A stretch of 64,000 nt of DNA from Bradysia coprophila (GCF_014529535.1 NW_023503616.1:2604001-2668000); one strand, 5' to 3'; positions 12,635 to 25,200 are shown, numbered from the stretch's first letter. Numbers and translations are program-made. The notes: a model not told the origin generated them from the sequence alone.

Positions 12635-15516
12635 TCAATCGCTCGACGATTCTTTTTCGTCATCGTCCATGCTTGAGCTCGCATCGGAACTTGACGAACT
12701 GGATGACGAACACGACGACGAAATATAGTTGCTGTTCGAGCCGACATCGTGCGGCTCCTGTAGATGTAACATCATCTGCTTCATCTTTAACTTCATTTTC
12801 AGTTCTAACTTTTTGGTGAATTTTTTGTGTTTCTTCTGCATCTTCAGAGATTTCTGACTCGCTCGTTTGATCAATCGTTTTTGCTTCGGGAGTTTCAACT
12901 CCTCATGGCTGGAATCACTGCTGGAACTGTCAGTCGAGTCTAAATCACTGGATTCGCTGGATGCATCGTAGATGGTGTATTTTTTCTTCTTAAACGGAAC
13001 ACTTCGTGACTGGCTGTACGGTTGTCGAATAACAGTTGACGTTGACGTTGATGGACCACTTCCATCGTAACTAATATTCGCTTGTGACACGGTTGCAATT
13101 GCACTTTTACTATCGGCTAATAACGCACCAGTGGTTACTGTCGAAGAATATGGAGTCTGGGGATCGGAACGTATGATCATTTTGATTCTAGGTGGCCCGT
13201 CGTCACCACCGCAGGTCTCGTCATTCTGTTGTTGACGTCGTTTACGGCGAGTTGGGGCACAAGGTACATCGTTCGGAGTTTCATCGGTTGCTACACTTTG
13301 CAACAATGTTAGGCTGTCGGAACTGCCGCTTGTATTCCGACGGCGTCGTGAAGTACTTGGCTTTGGTATTTGCCTCGAATTTGCACTCGTTGACGGATCA
13401 GGCTGCTCTTCTGTGTCACTACTTTCTTCTTTAATCTCAGTCTCAACAATTATGACATCACTGTCCTCTTCCGAATTCAATTCGACCATGATAGGAGTAC
13501 GCAGATGCGGTGGCTTCTGTTCGCAGACGAATCTAAATTAATGAAAGAAAATCGAATTAACGAACACCGCAGAACATGTAAATGAAATAGGTTCCTTACA
13601 AGCAATCGTCACTATCATCGGTGTCAACGGTAACTGGTTCAGTGATTGGCTGGAACGTGTACGATGATGGTGTGCTAAAGTTCCTGGAACTGCCCTCACC
13701 ATTCGAGCCAAAAACAATAACTGATCGACTCTGGCTGTTGTGCTGCGATTCGTTTGACATGTACGGATCTTCAGTGGTTACATCAGATCTGGGTGACAAT
13801 CTTGGACTCGGGTCGCTTCGGTCCGAATCAATGCTAACACTTTCGATTTCGATGTCATAGAAATGAGGTCGATACTGGACGTTTCTATCGTAACCGATGA
13901 TGTCATACGGTGACCGAGCAAAATTAATCAGCTCGTGCAAAAAATGCGATGTGTGTCGAGTAAAGAAAGGCTGGATGTGTTGACGAAACGCTCTTGACGT
14001 CATGTCGTGCTGAGTTATACGCTCTTCAATCGTCTGCAGTACAAAACTATTGTAATGAACGGCCGAATTTAAAAGATAAATGATTTCTCGGTTCAACCAT
14101 CCCATGAGCCGGTGAATTTGTGCCGGATTTTCTCTGAATGTTAAAACACTCCGTCAATACAATCCATCATTTGGTTCGAATCTGACAACAAAACTCACCT
14201 ATAAAAACGCGCCGAAATGTCTCTGCTGCGTCCGTTCACATCAAGCAGGGGTAGAGCGTATAAATCTCTCTGATATACGTATGCACGCCATGCTGGACCA
14301 TTGGACCGATTCGGTATGACATCGTTTGCATTTTCTCGCGCAAAACGTTCTACCAAAACGTTGTTATTCAGAAATAATTGGTAAACGCGACTGAGGCCAC
14401 CGCTCAGGTTCGTGCTGGTTGATGTCCTGTCAGCATTCGGTAGTGTATAAGTTTCTGGTACCCGTTGACGATGCACTCGTGAACTACAATAAAGCGAATG
14501 CAAAAATCACTTGAATGCCACTGCTTAACACGTAGGGGATAATGCTCGAGCAGGCACTTTAGGCACGCCGAAAGTGCTAAAGGGGTCGAGGAATACCTCC
14601 AAATAAATTTCCAAAAATCAAAAGTCAAATTTTTGATTTTTAGAAATTTATTTGGAGGTATTCCTCCACTTCCTTAGCACTTTCCGGTGTGCCTAAAGTT
14701 GACAAGTTACAATAACCGACAGCGTGTTAAGTGACTAGGCAACATCTAACAGCCTAATTCTTTTAATTACGAGATTTTAATTGATTTTCTCTCGACGACG
14801 ATGTAAAACAAATTTAAAAAAAGTTTCTATTCAAGGAGACTTGAAGCGTCCTTTGGAGTCAATTCTACTTCGCTAAACGTCTTTGCAGGACATAAATTTA
14901 CTCAAAGCTTACCGAAAAGGTGGAAAAGAAGTAGCCAGCAAAAATTGTTCAAACTGGTTAGCAATGCTCGCCCAATTGGTGCGATAGTTATCCACTTTGT
15001 ATTCTTCATATTTGTCCATTGATTTGACGTTGTGAATAATCGACTTGAATCCTTGCTTACAAAGCGGACATTCAGCTTTAATCTGTGATGATGAAATTGA
15101 TTTTTTTTTAAATGTTTTGATGTCGTAACAAGTGATTGTTGTTATTACCTTTGACCACTCCAATAAACAACTGAAACAAAACGTGTGCAGACATCTGTGA
15201 ATTAGATAATGACAGTGAGTTAATAGAAAGATGGTTTCTTAAATGGCCAAAATGTCCGACAGTGTCAAACGTTAACTTACGAGTCCGTAAAACACTTGCT
15301 GTTTATCTGTCCAAGGCATATCGAACAATTTGGTGGTGGTGAACCAGACTCTCTCTGATTTTCCTCGCCATCGATTTCATTATCGGAAATGGCAACGTCT
15401 GTCATTAATTGCTTCTGTATAAAATCGCGAATTCGACTTTTCGTATTTATTGGCGGTGTTGGACAATTGTTCACATGTTCCGGTGTTGGTGGAAAGTTTA
15501 TGGTGTCGTCTGACAT
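12635..15516 (-). CDS. Topors: Topors-like RING E3 ubiquitin/SUMO ligase
   Basis: Six exons read on the minus strand: 15516-15281, 15194-15149, 15082-14913, 14483-14199, 14133-13600 and 13532-12635, total 2169 nt, 722 residues. All junctions are GT-AG and in phase. The start is the ATG at 15516; the frame extends slightly upstream only through TTG. A C3HC4 RING lies at about residues 64-102: Cys64, Cys67, Cys80, His82, Cys85, Cys88 and the Cys pair of ECPLC, split across three exons. Downstream are the Topors signatures IIHNV, NREIIYLLNSA, PFF..HT..FLHELINFARSP and VCE.KPPHLRTP, then Asp/Ser-rich, Arg-rich and basic segments and a poly-Ser tail. Family members are nuclear dual ubiquitin/SUMO ligases that bind topoisomerase I and p53; in Drosophila Topors acts on chromatin insulators and meiotic chromosomes. 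At 722 residues it is shorter than the roughly 1040 of the human and fly proteins, mainly in the low-complexity C-terminal half. Confidence 0.95.
14556..14699. mobile_element. 144-bp foldback MITE in Topors intron 3
   Basis: The element is a near-complete palindrome: actttaggcac at 14556 pairs with gtgcctaaagt ending at 14699, and gaggaatacctccaaataaa pairs with its complement at about 14651-14672. It lies in the intron between Topors exons 3 and 4. A decayed relative is at 8226-8312. The intact arms suggest recent insertion. Confidence 0.85.
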
Positions 15517-16064
15517 TGTTGTATGTGCCAATATTTTGCGAGAAAATTTAAGCCATACAAAGGGAACAAAAATGTCTTTTGGTTTGAAGAGAAAATGGAG
15601 TTAGTACCACTGTCACCAAAACACTTGTAATTTTAGTTTTTTCGCTTCACAAATGCATTTTTATTGGATATTCAAATTTAGTTGGCTACACTAATAACTT
15701 TAGCGCAATGATTTCGTCTTTTTAATGATTTCCACTGGATTAAACACAGAAAAATATACGGATTTGAGTTTACGTCCCGTTTAAACTCATTGAACAATAT
15801 TTTTAACTTTTCTAATGTTGGTATACAAGACATCTTCGTTGTTAGTACGGTGTTAGTACATTCGTGACATTCGTGATGGAACGGTTCTCACAAGCGGCAT
15901 ATCAATTGATTCGGTGTTAATCAAAAAAAGGCGGTAACATATGAACGTTTTCAAAAATCTTAGACATTCGAAAATACCGTTTATCGTACGAGTCCAATCT
16001 GTCTGAGCACAATAAAGGAACGTATAGCAGCTTTCAGGTAGAAGAAACACAAAAAGAATAGTTC

Positions 16065-16170
16065 ATGACTTACCAATGGGGAAAATGATTGAATTGGTAC
16101 TTTTTGTGCAAAATTTACAGATCGAGGCGCAGCCGAGCTTACATTTTTCAACTTTTGTCCAAATAGGCCG
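16065..16170. mobile_element. Decayed foldback element with 'cgaggcgcagccgag' centre
   Basis: caatggggaaaatgat, an AT-rich spacer and agatcgaggcgcagccgag are collinear with the better-preserved palindrome at 56317-56430 (caatggggcaaatgat, gatcgaggcgtagcc). The right arm is degraded here. Confidence 0.6.
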
Positions 16171-16274
16171 CATATAAATCGTTACGTAATAACTATTTTA
16201 CTTTACTACGGATGTAAAGTGACCTTTCCCTCCCTAGGAAATAATCTTTAAATAGCTCGTAAATTATACTACAA

Positions 16275-16385
16275 TCGAGAAATAATTTGTTATTTCGTAT
16301 CATGATGAGTAAACGTACCTCGGGCTGAAGCCCTCAGACAGTTTTACTCATCTGATTAAGAAATATCAAATTACTTCCATAGTAT
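16275..16385. mobile_element. Foldback element with GC-rich centre
   Basis: gatgagtaaa (about 16304) pairs with tttactcatc (about 16342) around acctcgggctgaagccctc, and outer arms (ataatttgttatttcgtat against gaaatatcaaattac) extend the palindrome. No coding capacity. Confidence 0.6.
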
Positions 16386-17236
16386 AGTAATGTACTATTG
16401 CTAAATATATAATGCTCTCTACGTTTACGTGACATAGTAGGTAAAATGGCATTTCGTTAAATCGTAATCTGTGATTCTGTTAAAATGCTTGAAGATAACA
16501 AAAGAAAAAAAATGATGGGAATGCAAACGATCTGCAGTTGTAGTTAAATTTTTATACACCATAAATGCTGGCCACCAATTGAATCTAGTACTTCATTCAA
16601 TCTGAACATTTCAACTGACTAAAATGAAATCTTACACTTTTTTGAGGTGTAACTCGTTATATAAGACGACGACGTAGCTTGAGCTCATTCTCAACTTTTT
16701 CGTCATTCTCGATAACAGGTGATGTAATCGTCCGTAAAAGGGTAATATTATTAGTGATCTACTGCTAATAAATCAATATTACACTCATGTATTCTGGGGG
16801 TCCACTGCCACACAAAAATGACAACGCCACTTCCAATGTATATTTAATTTGCATAACAAACAATTTGTATGATTGAATGCTAATAATCAAATTATATTAT
16901 CAAAGCGCTTTTCGTAGGCGAACGGCGAACCACTCACTTCGTTTTATAAATTTAGAGTCAAAATAATCATTCATTACGAATCACTCGACGAACCCGGAAA
17001 GAGCTGATAAGAGAGCAAAGATAAATCAAAATAGAAATATAATCACGAATGTTGCCACTATACTTGTGTATAAACAAGAGAAAAGCACTGCATTGGTCAA
17101 TAATTCTTCCAAATCTACTGATATCAGTCAAAATCCTTAATAAGGAAAATGTGACGCAAGTCCCTTGTGCATACTACCAAAACAACTTATATTTGACAGA
17201 TTCTGAGCCTGAACGCAAACAGTTTATCAAAAGAAT

Positions 17237-17387
17237 TGGGGTAAACCATTGTGCTTCGTAAAGTTCATGTTTATGGCGATTTCGTAGACTTTTGACATAA
17301 ATGTGGATTATGGAAGAAATGTCAAAAGTTCATGAAATTGCCATACTTACAAACTTTACGAACCATGAGGGTTTCCCTCTAATATTT
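17237..17387. mobile_element. Palindromic MITE, about 150 bp
   Basis: Left arm from about 17237 (gggtaaaccat, then cgtaaagtt, atggcgattt, acttttgac) is complementary to the right arm ending about 17387 (gtcaaaagtt, aaattgccat, aactttacg, atg, gggtttccc). Arms are about 60 bases with a few mismatches. Confidence 0.75.
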
Positions 17388-17870
17388 TATAATGAAAATT
17401 TTATCAAAACACTCTGACAAGTTTGGTGCTCTCGGATCTCATATGTATGATCGACTGATGATTTCAAATCAATTTTTTCATGTTTAGTTTAGATGAATTC
17501 ATAAAAGTGGCTGACAGTCACTAATTATATTATTGGTTGTACTACAGTATAGCAGGAGGGGGATCACCGGATCACGGAGTCACTTCTCTTTTCTCTGTTC
17601 TATGTCAACTCTACCGATAGAATGCGATTCGCTATTTCACTGAAAGATGTCGCTGAAACATAGCCAATGCAGCCAATGTCAACAGAAAATTAATTAATCT
17701 TTTACTCGACGGATTTTAGTCAAATAAAATGCCACCCTGTAGCACATGACTTCAGGACTCCGAAACAGTGATCAGTTTTTTAATGGGCCCTATATTTTCC
17801 TGGAGAAGAGTTAGAAATAACGTGTGCTGTCGTTTCACTGTTTCACCATACTCGTTTTTAAGATTGCTAT

Positions 17871-18150
17871 TTTCTACACCATTGAAAATGCATCAAGAAA
17901 TCTTTAAGAAACGAAAGAAAAGTTTAGGCATTGATCATCCTCACACACTCGATAGTACGTTTCGCATAGCTGTTTTACACAATACCATGGGGAAACACAC
18001 ATTAGCCCTTGAAATGCATCTAAAAATTTATCAGAAACGGATCTCCAAATTTAGAAATCAGTTTCTGATAAATTTCTAGATGCATTTTAATGCTTAAACT
18101 TTCCTTTCGTTTCTTAAAGATTTCTTGATGCATTTGCAATGGCGTAGAAT
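17871..18150. repeat. Head-to-head inverted copies of a TPR-coding segment
   Basis: On the plus strand 17880-18060 encodes one TPR unit of kinesin-light-chain/nephrocystin type (HQEIF, IDHPHTLDS, LALEMHLKIYQKR). The same DNA returns as a reverse complement at about 18040-18150 (atgcatcaagaaatctttaa and its complement). The arms sit at the downstream end of the minus-strand TPR pseudogene, so part of the gene was duplicated in inverted orientation. Confidence 0.75.
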
Positions 18151-18182
18151 GTCCTCTCATACAACTGTAGAAAACAGCGAAG

Positions 18183-19440
18183 TTGAAATTAATGATATAT
18201 GTGTGTGTGGATGGTCCACAAGTAATTTACACTTCCATTTCTCAAAAACTTGTCGATGCTCTTCTAGTTCCTCACAATGTTAGCCTATGTTACAATACAA
18301 TACAACAATATGCGACATATTGTCCAGTGTTTTTTGATGATCCCATAGAGGTAGACTACCTAGTTCTATTGAGAGGGCCCTTGGATGATCCTCTTCTAAC
18401 AATGCTTTGAGTTCAACAAACACTTTTCTTGAAGCATTTGGAGTGGCTCAGAATATCTACCTAATCCACAATATGCAATCGCAATATCTGACATACTATC
18501 GAGTAGTTTTAGATGATCCTCTTCTAACGCAGTCTGTCGTTTTTTTAAATTGCTTGATGCATTTGGAGTGCTCTAGAATGTTCACCCAGATTGTTGTACG
18601 TTTCTGCAACACTCAACTCACTATAAAGTGATTTTGTATGATCCTCCCCGAAAGTAGCCTTTCGTTTCTCAAAAACTCCTTGATGTATTTTCAGTGCAAC
18701 AGAATATTCATCCAAAGAATTATATAGAGAATGTTCGATTTAGTAATGAGTGTTTGTGGATGATCATTTCCTAGAAGAGTATTTCGTTTCTCAAAAACTT
18801 GTTGATGCATTTAGAGTGCATCAGAAAATTTACCCAGATATAAACAACCAAGGTTCCACTTACTAATGAGTGTTTGTGGATGGTCTTCACCCAAAACTAG
18901 TTTCACTTTCTCTAAAACTAATTGGTTCACTTGGATTGCTTCAACATATTTTCCTAGCCTATGGTATGCAGCAGCAATATTCGTCTCAAAAATCTTTTGT
19001 TTCTCAAGAAGTTATTCCTACATTCGAATTCAAAGTGCTTCCGTGTATTTGCACAAAAAGAGGTATGAACCAGCGATATTCAATTCGCGATCGAGTACAT
19101 CTGAATGTCGTCAACTTCAAGTCCAAAGTTCATAGCCCGCATGTATTTGCCATGGTCGTTTAACTTCCAATAATCTCTCCTCGAAATTTACTGCATTCGT
19201 GGATTAATTCCAAGGTTAATTCCTCGCACGTCAATGCCATGAAAAAAACCAAGATGCCATGATACAAACATTCTTTATAATTTGGGTGCTGTTTCAATTT
19301 CCAAACAATATCAAGACTGTCACCCAAAATCGATCTTAGAATCCAAATTACTTTCCAGTTCAATCCTGGTTACTTGTTGCACCAATCTGTGAATACTGAG
19401 CTCTTTCAGACTATCGACCATTGAGTAGTTGACGATTCTC
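18183..19440 (-). pseudogene. NB-ARC/TPR-repeat protein pseudogene
   Basis: Read on the minus strand from 19440 downward, the sequence gives a segment with SLKELSIHRLVQQVTRIEL, typical of the region after the NB-ARC/winged-helix part of NB-ARC-TPR proteins, then an ILGDSLDIVWKLKQHPNY-like stretch, then successive TPR units with EDHPQTLISKWNLGCLY, FSDAL, HQQVFEKR and NDHPQTLITKSN. Each roughly 42-residue unit can be followed, but the frame is broken by several stop codons and shifts (for example a stop after FSDAL, and shifts near 19050 and 18700). The repeat continues in decayed form to about 18183. Working relatives are signalling or scaffold proteins; nothing here looks translatable over its length. 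No P-loop is visible in this window, so the front half of the NB-ARC domain is lost or unrecognisable. Confidence 0.8.
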
Positions 19441-20283
19441 CACATAAAAATACATGCAAAATTCACAGAAAGTCAGTAAATCACAAATCAGAAAATGTGT
19501 CGATTTTAAAAATTCCGTGAGTGTAGCAATAATTTTTACTAATTTTTTGTTAGATGGCTCTGATAAGAGCCAAAATTTAAACAAACCAATAAAGTTGTTT
19601 TTTTTTTCGTTTTTAAAAATTTATTTCATTTACTCAAAGCGAAAAAAAGACTTCTCGCACACAGTCAGTAAATTTGTTGTTTTTTTTTTTAAATTTCGTA
19701 TCGAATGTCTCTCAACAACGCAAATAAACCAACAATAAATGTCGAATGCTTTTGCCAGCAATACAACACCTCCAACATAGCTCACTGTTTAGTTGATAAT
19801 TTCAAGTTCTGAACTAAAACTCAAAATTTTCACTACACTTACGAGTCCCAACGTTCTTTTCTCAGAATATCTAATTTTTGAATGAAAAGATATTCCACTT
19901 ACCACATTCATTTTGTTGTTAACAAAACACAAGAAATAAAATTGTAAATCATGGGATCTCGTTACAAACACATTTTATTTGATGAAAATTCAATTACACA
20001 CTAACGATACACAAGTAAAAAAAATTGTATTAAATCTAAATCGAGAAATATTTCATAAAATTGATCGAATAATCTGAGCAAATTCACCCAAAAACTGAAT
20101 TTGATGCTCCACACGCATTATACAAACACTGGCAATGGAAAACAAATTAGATCTAATTTAAATTAGCTTAACAACTAAGAGGCCGTTCATAAATAACGTA
20201 TCTCAGAAATCAGGATGATTGAGAGCCCCTGTATCCTGAGGCAAGACACACCTTTCCCTTCACAATATTAAAAGGGTAAAATA

Positions 20284-20859
20284 TTATTGCATTTTACTTT
20301 GTAAAGCTTCTCTGAAATTTGCGTACTCATCACGACTTTCGATTTCACACACAAGATAAGTCTGACATTCTTCGAGAACAGTTACCAATTGTTCTTTGGG
20401 CAATTTCGATTCGAAGGCCGTGTGTATTTGTTTCTCCCGTGCGCAACCTTTCAATTTATCACGATACTTCGGATACGAGTTCAAATCATTTGATAGGATA
20501 GCACAACAGTCGTAATACTTCAACAGTTTCAACGAAAATGATTCATCGTTTTCAATTTTCAGATAATTAATGAACAATTTTCGGCTGACTTCATTTTCTA
20601 CCAGTCCTTTGGTGTTCATTTGCAAAAATGTCATAATCAAATCCGGCGTTAATTCGGAACACCCACAAAAACATTTTAAAACTTTTAATGTCCTTTCCGG
20701 TGTCTCCGACCGAACTGTTGTACACACTTGACCCATCACTAATTTTCTCAGCAAAATATTTGGCAACAAAAATTCGTTTTCAAATTGAGCTACAGTGAGT
20801 TTTCCATTTTCGTTTGGAAACACGACAAACTTCAAAATATTTTTCCAAAAACACTTCAT
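20284..20859 (-). CDS. Hypothetical protein, 191 residues
   Basis: An uninterrupted frame from ATG at 20859 to TAA at 20284. The composition looks protein-like (mixed helical, Cys- and Leu-rich, no low complexity) and it is longer than other frames in this gap. I do not recognise the family; no signal peptide, membrane segment or catalytic motif is evident. It lies about 850 bases upstream, in the same direction, of the NB-ARC/TPR pseudogene, so it may be a surviving 5' exon of that gene, for example an N-terminal helical adaptor domain. A GTAAAA donor-like sequence overlaps its end. Alternatively it is a fragment of a transposon protein. Confidence 0.45.
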   Translation of the reverse strand: MKCFWKNILKFVVFPNENGKLTVAQFENEFLLPNILLRKLVMGQVCTTVRSETPERTLKVLKCFCGCSELTPDLIMTFLQMNTKGLVENEVSRKLFINYLKIENDESFSLKLLKYYDCCAILSNDLNSYPKYRDKLKGCAREKQIHTAFESKLPKEQLVTVLEECQTYLVCEIESRDEYANFREALQSKMQ

Positions 20860-20899
20860 GAATTCAACCTCAGTTTCGTTTTCTCTTTCGATAAAATTT

Positions 20900-22259
20900 C
20901 CTTTCTAAAAATAGTCTCTTTTGTACTTTATTTTTGGTGGTTCACTATTCCTTTCTTATGGTATGGTAATATGCTACAGAGCCAATTCAATTGAGTCAAA
21001 ACTCAAAATAATCTTTATAGTATGGTTGCTAATGTATGACTGAATATACAGACCATATTCGAATCACTTCCTCGCCCCCGTTATTTTAACTAACATTGAA
21101 ATCTACGATGGACTCTCTAATGATGAGGCACAGCCAACGAAATTTAACATGTGTAGATGATCACAGATGTGTGTGAAACGCAAACCATTGGGAAAGAGGA
21201 CCATATTGCCGTAATGCGTTACACAAAACGAACATTAGATTGTCAGTTGATGCAAGTACTCGATAGTCGTTGCATGGTAAATATTTGAAAAAAGGGCAAA
21301 TGAGTTGAACAGTTGTAACTATATTTAGATAACTCACCGAACTTCCTTGCATCATAATAAGCAACACGCACTGCCTGCCTTTTCCGTGACATATGGGCAC
21401 ATAATGCCATATATGCACATTATAAACGAAATATAGAATATTCGAAGGCCAATATTTGAAGCCATTTGAACGGAACTCATCGGAGATCATCCCAAATTTG
21501 TATTTTACAACCAAAAATAACATTTTTTGTTGTTGTGAAGTATATATTTACATTGCTACATATAGTGCGAAGACAGAGTTCTTTTTTTGGTTTTTTGAAT
21601 GTCGATCGCTGACGAAACAAAAAATTGTTGGGAATGTAATGTAGTATAGGTATGTCTTTGTAACTACCTACAACTCAAATGAAATCTGTTGAAATTGTCA
21701 AAATTAGAAGTCATGAAGATTGTCGATGGAATGATCAGTTATACCGACAAAATATAATGATAAATGTTACCGGTTCAATAGTTTTAATAAAATGGACAGT
21801 GAATGCTATGCTATAATTACGTCGGCTCAATATGTTGATTAAATTGTTTGTAAAAAAAAGCTGGAACCAATTTCACTAGGCCCCACCTCTTGGGTGGGTC
21901 AGGTCCCTTGACTGGCTATTTTTTTCTATAATTCCAGCCTTAGTTTTCTAACCATTTTTAAATGTTTTTGAGATCACAAAATTAAAGTCACATGAAAAGG
22001 TGATGTCTCTTTTATTCAGAAAACAGCAGTCATCACATGCTTCATTTTACTCATATTTATTTAATTTCCTGAAGAAACAAAAAGAGCTATGAGTTGAAGG
22101 TCCAGCGAGCGATGTCTTACTCCTAAGTTGAGTCTCCTATATAGTCTACTAAAAGCGCTGAAGAGGTGGCGCATTTCTTGCTTACCTCTTGAAACGAAAA
22201 ATTTCTTTTACGTGTTACGGCATGTTTCATTTTCATTTACATTGCCTAATCACGTAAAG
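20900..22259. other. Intergenic region
   Basis: No gene supported. Contains AT-rich DNA and a short GC-rich patch at 21888-21925 (ggccccacctcttgggtggg). Confidence 0.5.
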
Positions 22260-22386
22260 CATTGTACTTACGAGGTTCCAAGTTGTTATTTGACAAGTGG
22301 GGAATACAGCCCTCCCCTTCGGGTCGGGCTGTAACACCCCACTTATCACATACGCAACTTGGAACCTCGGAAGTAATATACTATTA
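22260..22386. mobile_element. Foldback MITE, 'acgaggttccaa' family, copy 2
   Basis: gtacttacgaggttccaagt (from 22263) pairs with acttggaacctcggaagta (to about 22379). Inside, aagtgggg...cagccc pairs with gggctg...ccccactt around cccttcgggtcgggc. This is the better-preserved relative of 6166-6256. Confidence 0.85.
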
Positions 22387-22439
22387 AGAACGCGATTTCA
22401 CGCAAAAATTGTCGTATATCGCAGATTACCAGTCCAATA

Positions 22440-23890
22440 AAGTCCAATGTTCGAATTTAACCACATGAATTACGATACTGGTCGAAAACACTTAATACTT
22501 TCAAATCTGCGATTTTCGAAGCCTCTGAGAATTACTCGAGTTATCGTGTTATCAAGCAAGCAAGATTGTTCTAGACTTCTAGATTGTTCGACCAGAAATC
22601 CAGATTCACTTACTCGTCGAATAATTTTTTTTTCTGGAAATCCGTTGCAAAAATGTCGCGGTAACAAGTTGTGTTTACAATTATACTCCAACCTCACTAC
22701 TCCAATATTATCCATCTACGAACTTAAAAACGGGTAAGAATTACTTAAGTTATCACGATAACAAGGAAAAGCGTCTGAGTATAATTTGGCGTATTTCCTG
22801 CCTACCTCTTGAAAAAATATAACTCGTGTGAATTACGGCCCTCGCTTCGCTCTGGCCACAAAGTTCACACTCGTTCAAACATTTTAGGAACGAAAAAAAA
22901 TCTTTTAAGAATACGGATTTCACGCAAAAATTGTCGTATATCCCAGATTACTAGTCCAATTAAATTCCAATGTTCGAGTTTAACCACATGAATTACGCTA
23001 CTGGTCGAAATTGATTTTTGAAGCCTCTGAGAATTACTCGAGCTATCGGTTTCTCAAGCAAGCAAAAACTCTTTTGTGAAGTACTTCTTAATTGTTAGAC
23101 CAGAAATCCAGAATTTCACTACTCGTCAAATAAGAAATTTTTCTGGAAATCCGTTGCAAAAATGTCGTGGTAAACAAGTTATGTTTACAATTACTCCAAA
23201 CTCACTACTCCAATATCATTCTCTGTCAATTAAAACAAAAAATTTGAAAATCGGGTAAAAATTACTCAAGTTATCGCGCGGTAACAAGAGAAAGCGGCTG
23301 TGTAGAATTTCTCCCATCTTGTTGTTCTAACATTATCCATCTGCAAACTCAACCTCAAGAATTTCAATCTTCGTCGAATAACACAAAATTTTTTAAAATC
23401 TGATAAGAATTAGGGAAGTTATCGCGGTAACAAGGAATAAAATTCTCTTGAGAATTACTCCCATCTCATTATCCCAATATTGCCCATCTACGAACTTAAC
23501 CTCATGATTTTCATTCTCCGTCGATTAAAACCAAAATTTTGCAAATCGGTAAAGAATTACTCGAGCTATCGCGTCCACAAGGAAAAGCGTCTGTGTAGAA
23601 TTTCTACCATCTCGTTGTTCGAACATTATCCATCTGCAAACTCAGCCTCAAGATTTTCAATCTTCGTCGATTAAGACAAAATCTTTGAAAATCTGATAAG
23701 AGTTAGGGAAGTTATCGCGGTAACAAGGAATAAAATTCTCTTGAGAATTACTCCCATCTCATTATCCCAATATTGCCCATCTACGAACTTAACCTCATGA
23801 TTTTCATTCTCCGTCGATTAAAACCAAAATTTTGCAAATCGGTAAAGAATTACTCGAGTTATCGAGTCCACAAGTGTACGGACGTTTTCT
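22440..23890. repeat. Tandem array of ~148-bp units with 297-bp higher-order repeat
   Basis: A core of aattactcgagttatcgcgg or variant recurs at about 22531, 22747, 23041, 23269, 23415, 23567, 23713 and 23860; the last five are 146-152 bases apart. Units also share catctacgaacttaacctca, ttttcattctccgtcgatta and caaaattttgcaaatcgg. About 170 bases at 23400-23570 recur almost exactly at 23697-23870, so alternate monomers form a 297-base higher-order unit. The 5' units are more diverged. No ORF spans the array. Confidence 0.85.
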
Positions 23891-25200
23891 GTATTTAACG
23901 TTTTTTGCCAATGTAGAACATTTTCAAAATATCAAAGTGAACTTAGCGTTACGGACATTTAAGGGTATTTTCTTTCATAAGACCCTGACTTTCAGTCAAG
24001 GGAATTAGGGCGCTCGAGGCGTATAATAATCACATTTTAAAAATAAACAAAATTCGATATAAGAGAACGGTATCCGATTGTTCAACGTCGATTTCTGTGG
24101 TGTTAACCGATTTCTGATTATCTGATGGATTTCTTTCAATCAAATGCACATAGCATGGAAGTGCTCTCATCCAGCCATTCAGTTCTCTTCATCAAGACTA
24201 TTAAATCATTTTTTTTATTGTTTCTGTTCAATGTCGTATCGAAAAGACGTGCTTATGATGTTCATTACATTATACTTGCCCGCATGAGCTCTGCATTTGA
24301 TTAAGAACAAAATCACATATCTACTTTTAGGGCGATTGATGAATTCGTTGATTTTTTTTTTAAGGAATAAGGCATAATCTATATAGTGTATTTGGTGATG
24401 TAATTTATTAGTTAATAATAAATACATTCACGTCCAATGTAGACAAAACTTTCATTACACAATTGTTGAGATAGTTCATGTTGAATTCCTGTTTTTATAG
24501 TCAGAACATAGCTCACCCTATTATTGTTCAGTGATGTTTACACATGAATGTAATCACACATCACTTGCTTGCATTAAAAAAATGTTATTGACTTAATGAC
24601 ACAAATCACGAATGATTCATGGTATAAGACAAACAAGAAACAAATCCAGTTGGAAGATTAGAATCGGATTTTAGAAATTTCATATATTTACAACGATTCT
24701 AATCAGAATCGATGCTGTTTGAGCGAAAGAGACAAAGAGAGCTCAAAAAATACTATCGAATGTTTGTCCCCCCTGTCTCAAACAAAAGCTACACATTTCA
24801 TAAATACAGAAATGTACAAAAAATAAGGGAAAAATAGGGAACAATAACAAGTGTTGTTGAATTAATTCAATAAATTGATTTCAATGAGTTTCAGCTGTGC
24901 ATTTTTCTGTGTGCATTATAAGGGCATGCAATTTTTTTTTAGGGCAATTGGCGGTTATACATTCAACCCGAAACTGAACAAAGACTTCCTTTTCTCACTC
25001 ATTCAAAATCATTTAATGAAAGATAAACGAAATGAAAATTGAAAACAAATATAAAAGTGAGAACAAGGACGTATTCGGTTTTATTTCCATCTTAAATTCG
25101 ATCAAAGATACAATCGCATATCAATCTGCTCTATGCATACAGAAAGTAAATTGTCAATCATGGCAACAAACAACCACAGATTCAAGAAAAACAAGAAAGG
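23891..25200. other. Intergenic AT-rich region
   Basis: No gene or clear repeat family is seen. Short ORFs are AT-driven. Confidence 0.5.

Larger units (their letters stand above)
15533..17236. other. Intergenic region upstream of Topors
   Basis: No gene is supported. It holds two small repeats (16065-16170 and 16275-16385) described separately, and presumably the Topors promoter close to 15.5-15.7 kb, where I see no clear TATA box. Confidence 0.5.

Noticed and set aside
22470-23258. Several short ORFs in the 148-bp array
   Set aside because: They arise from the repeat monomer and are interrupted from unit to unit.
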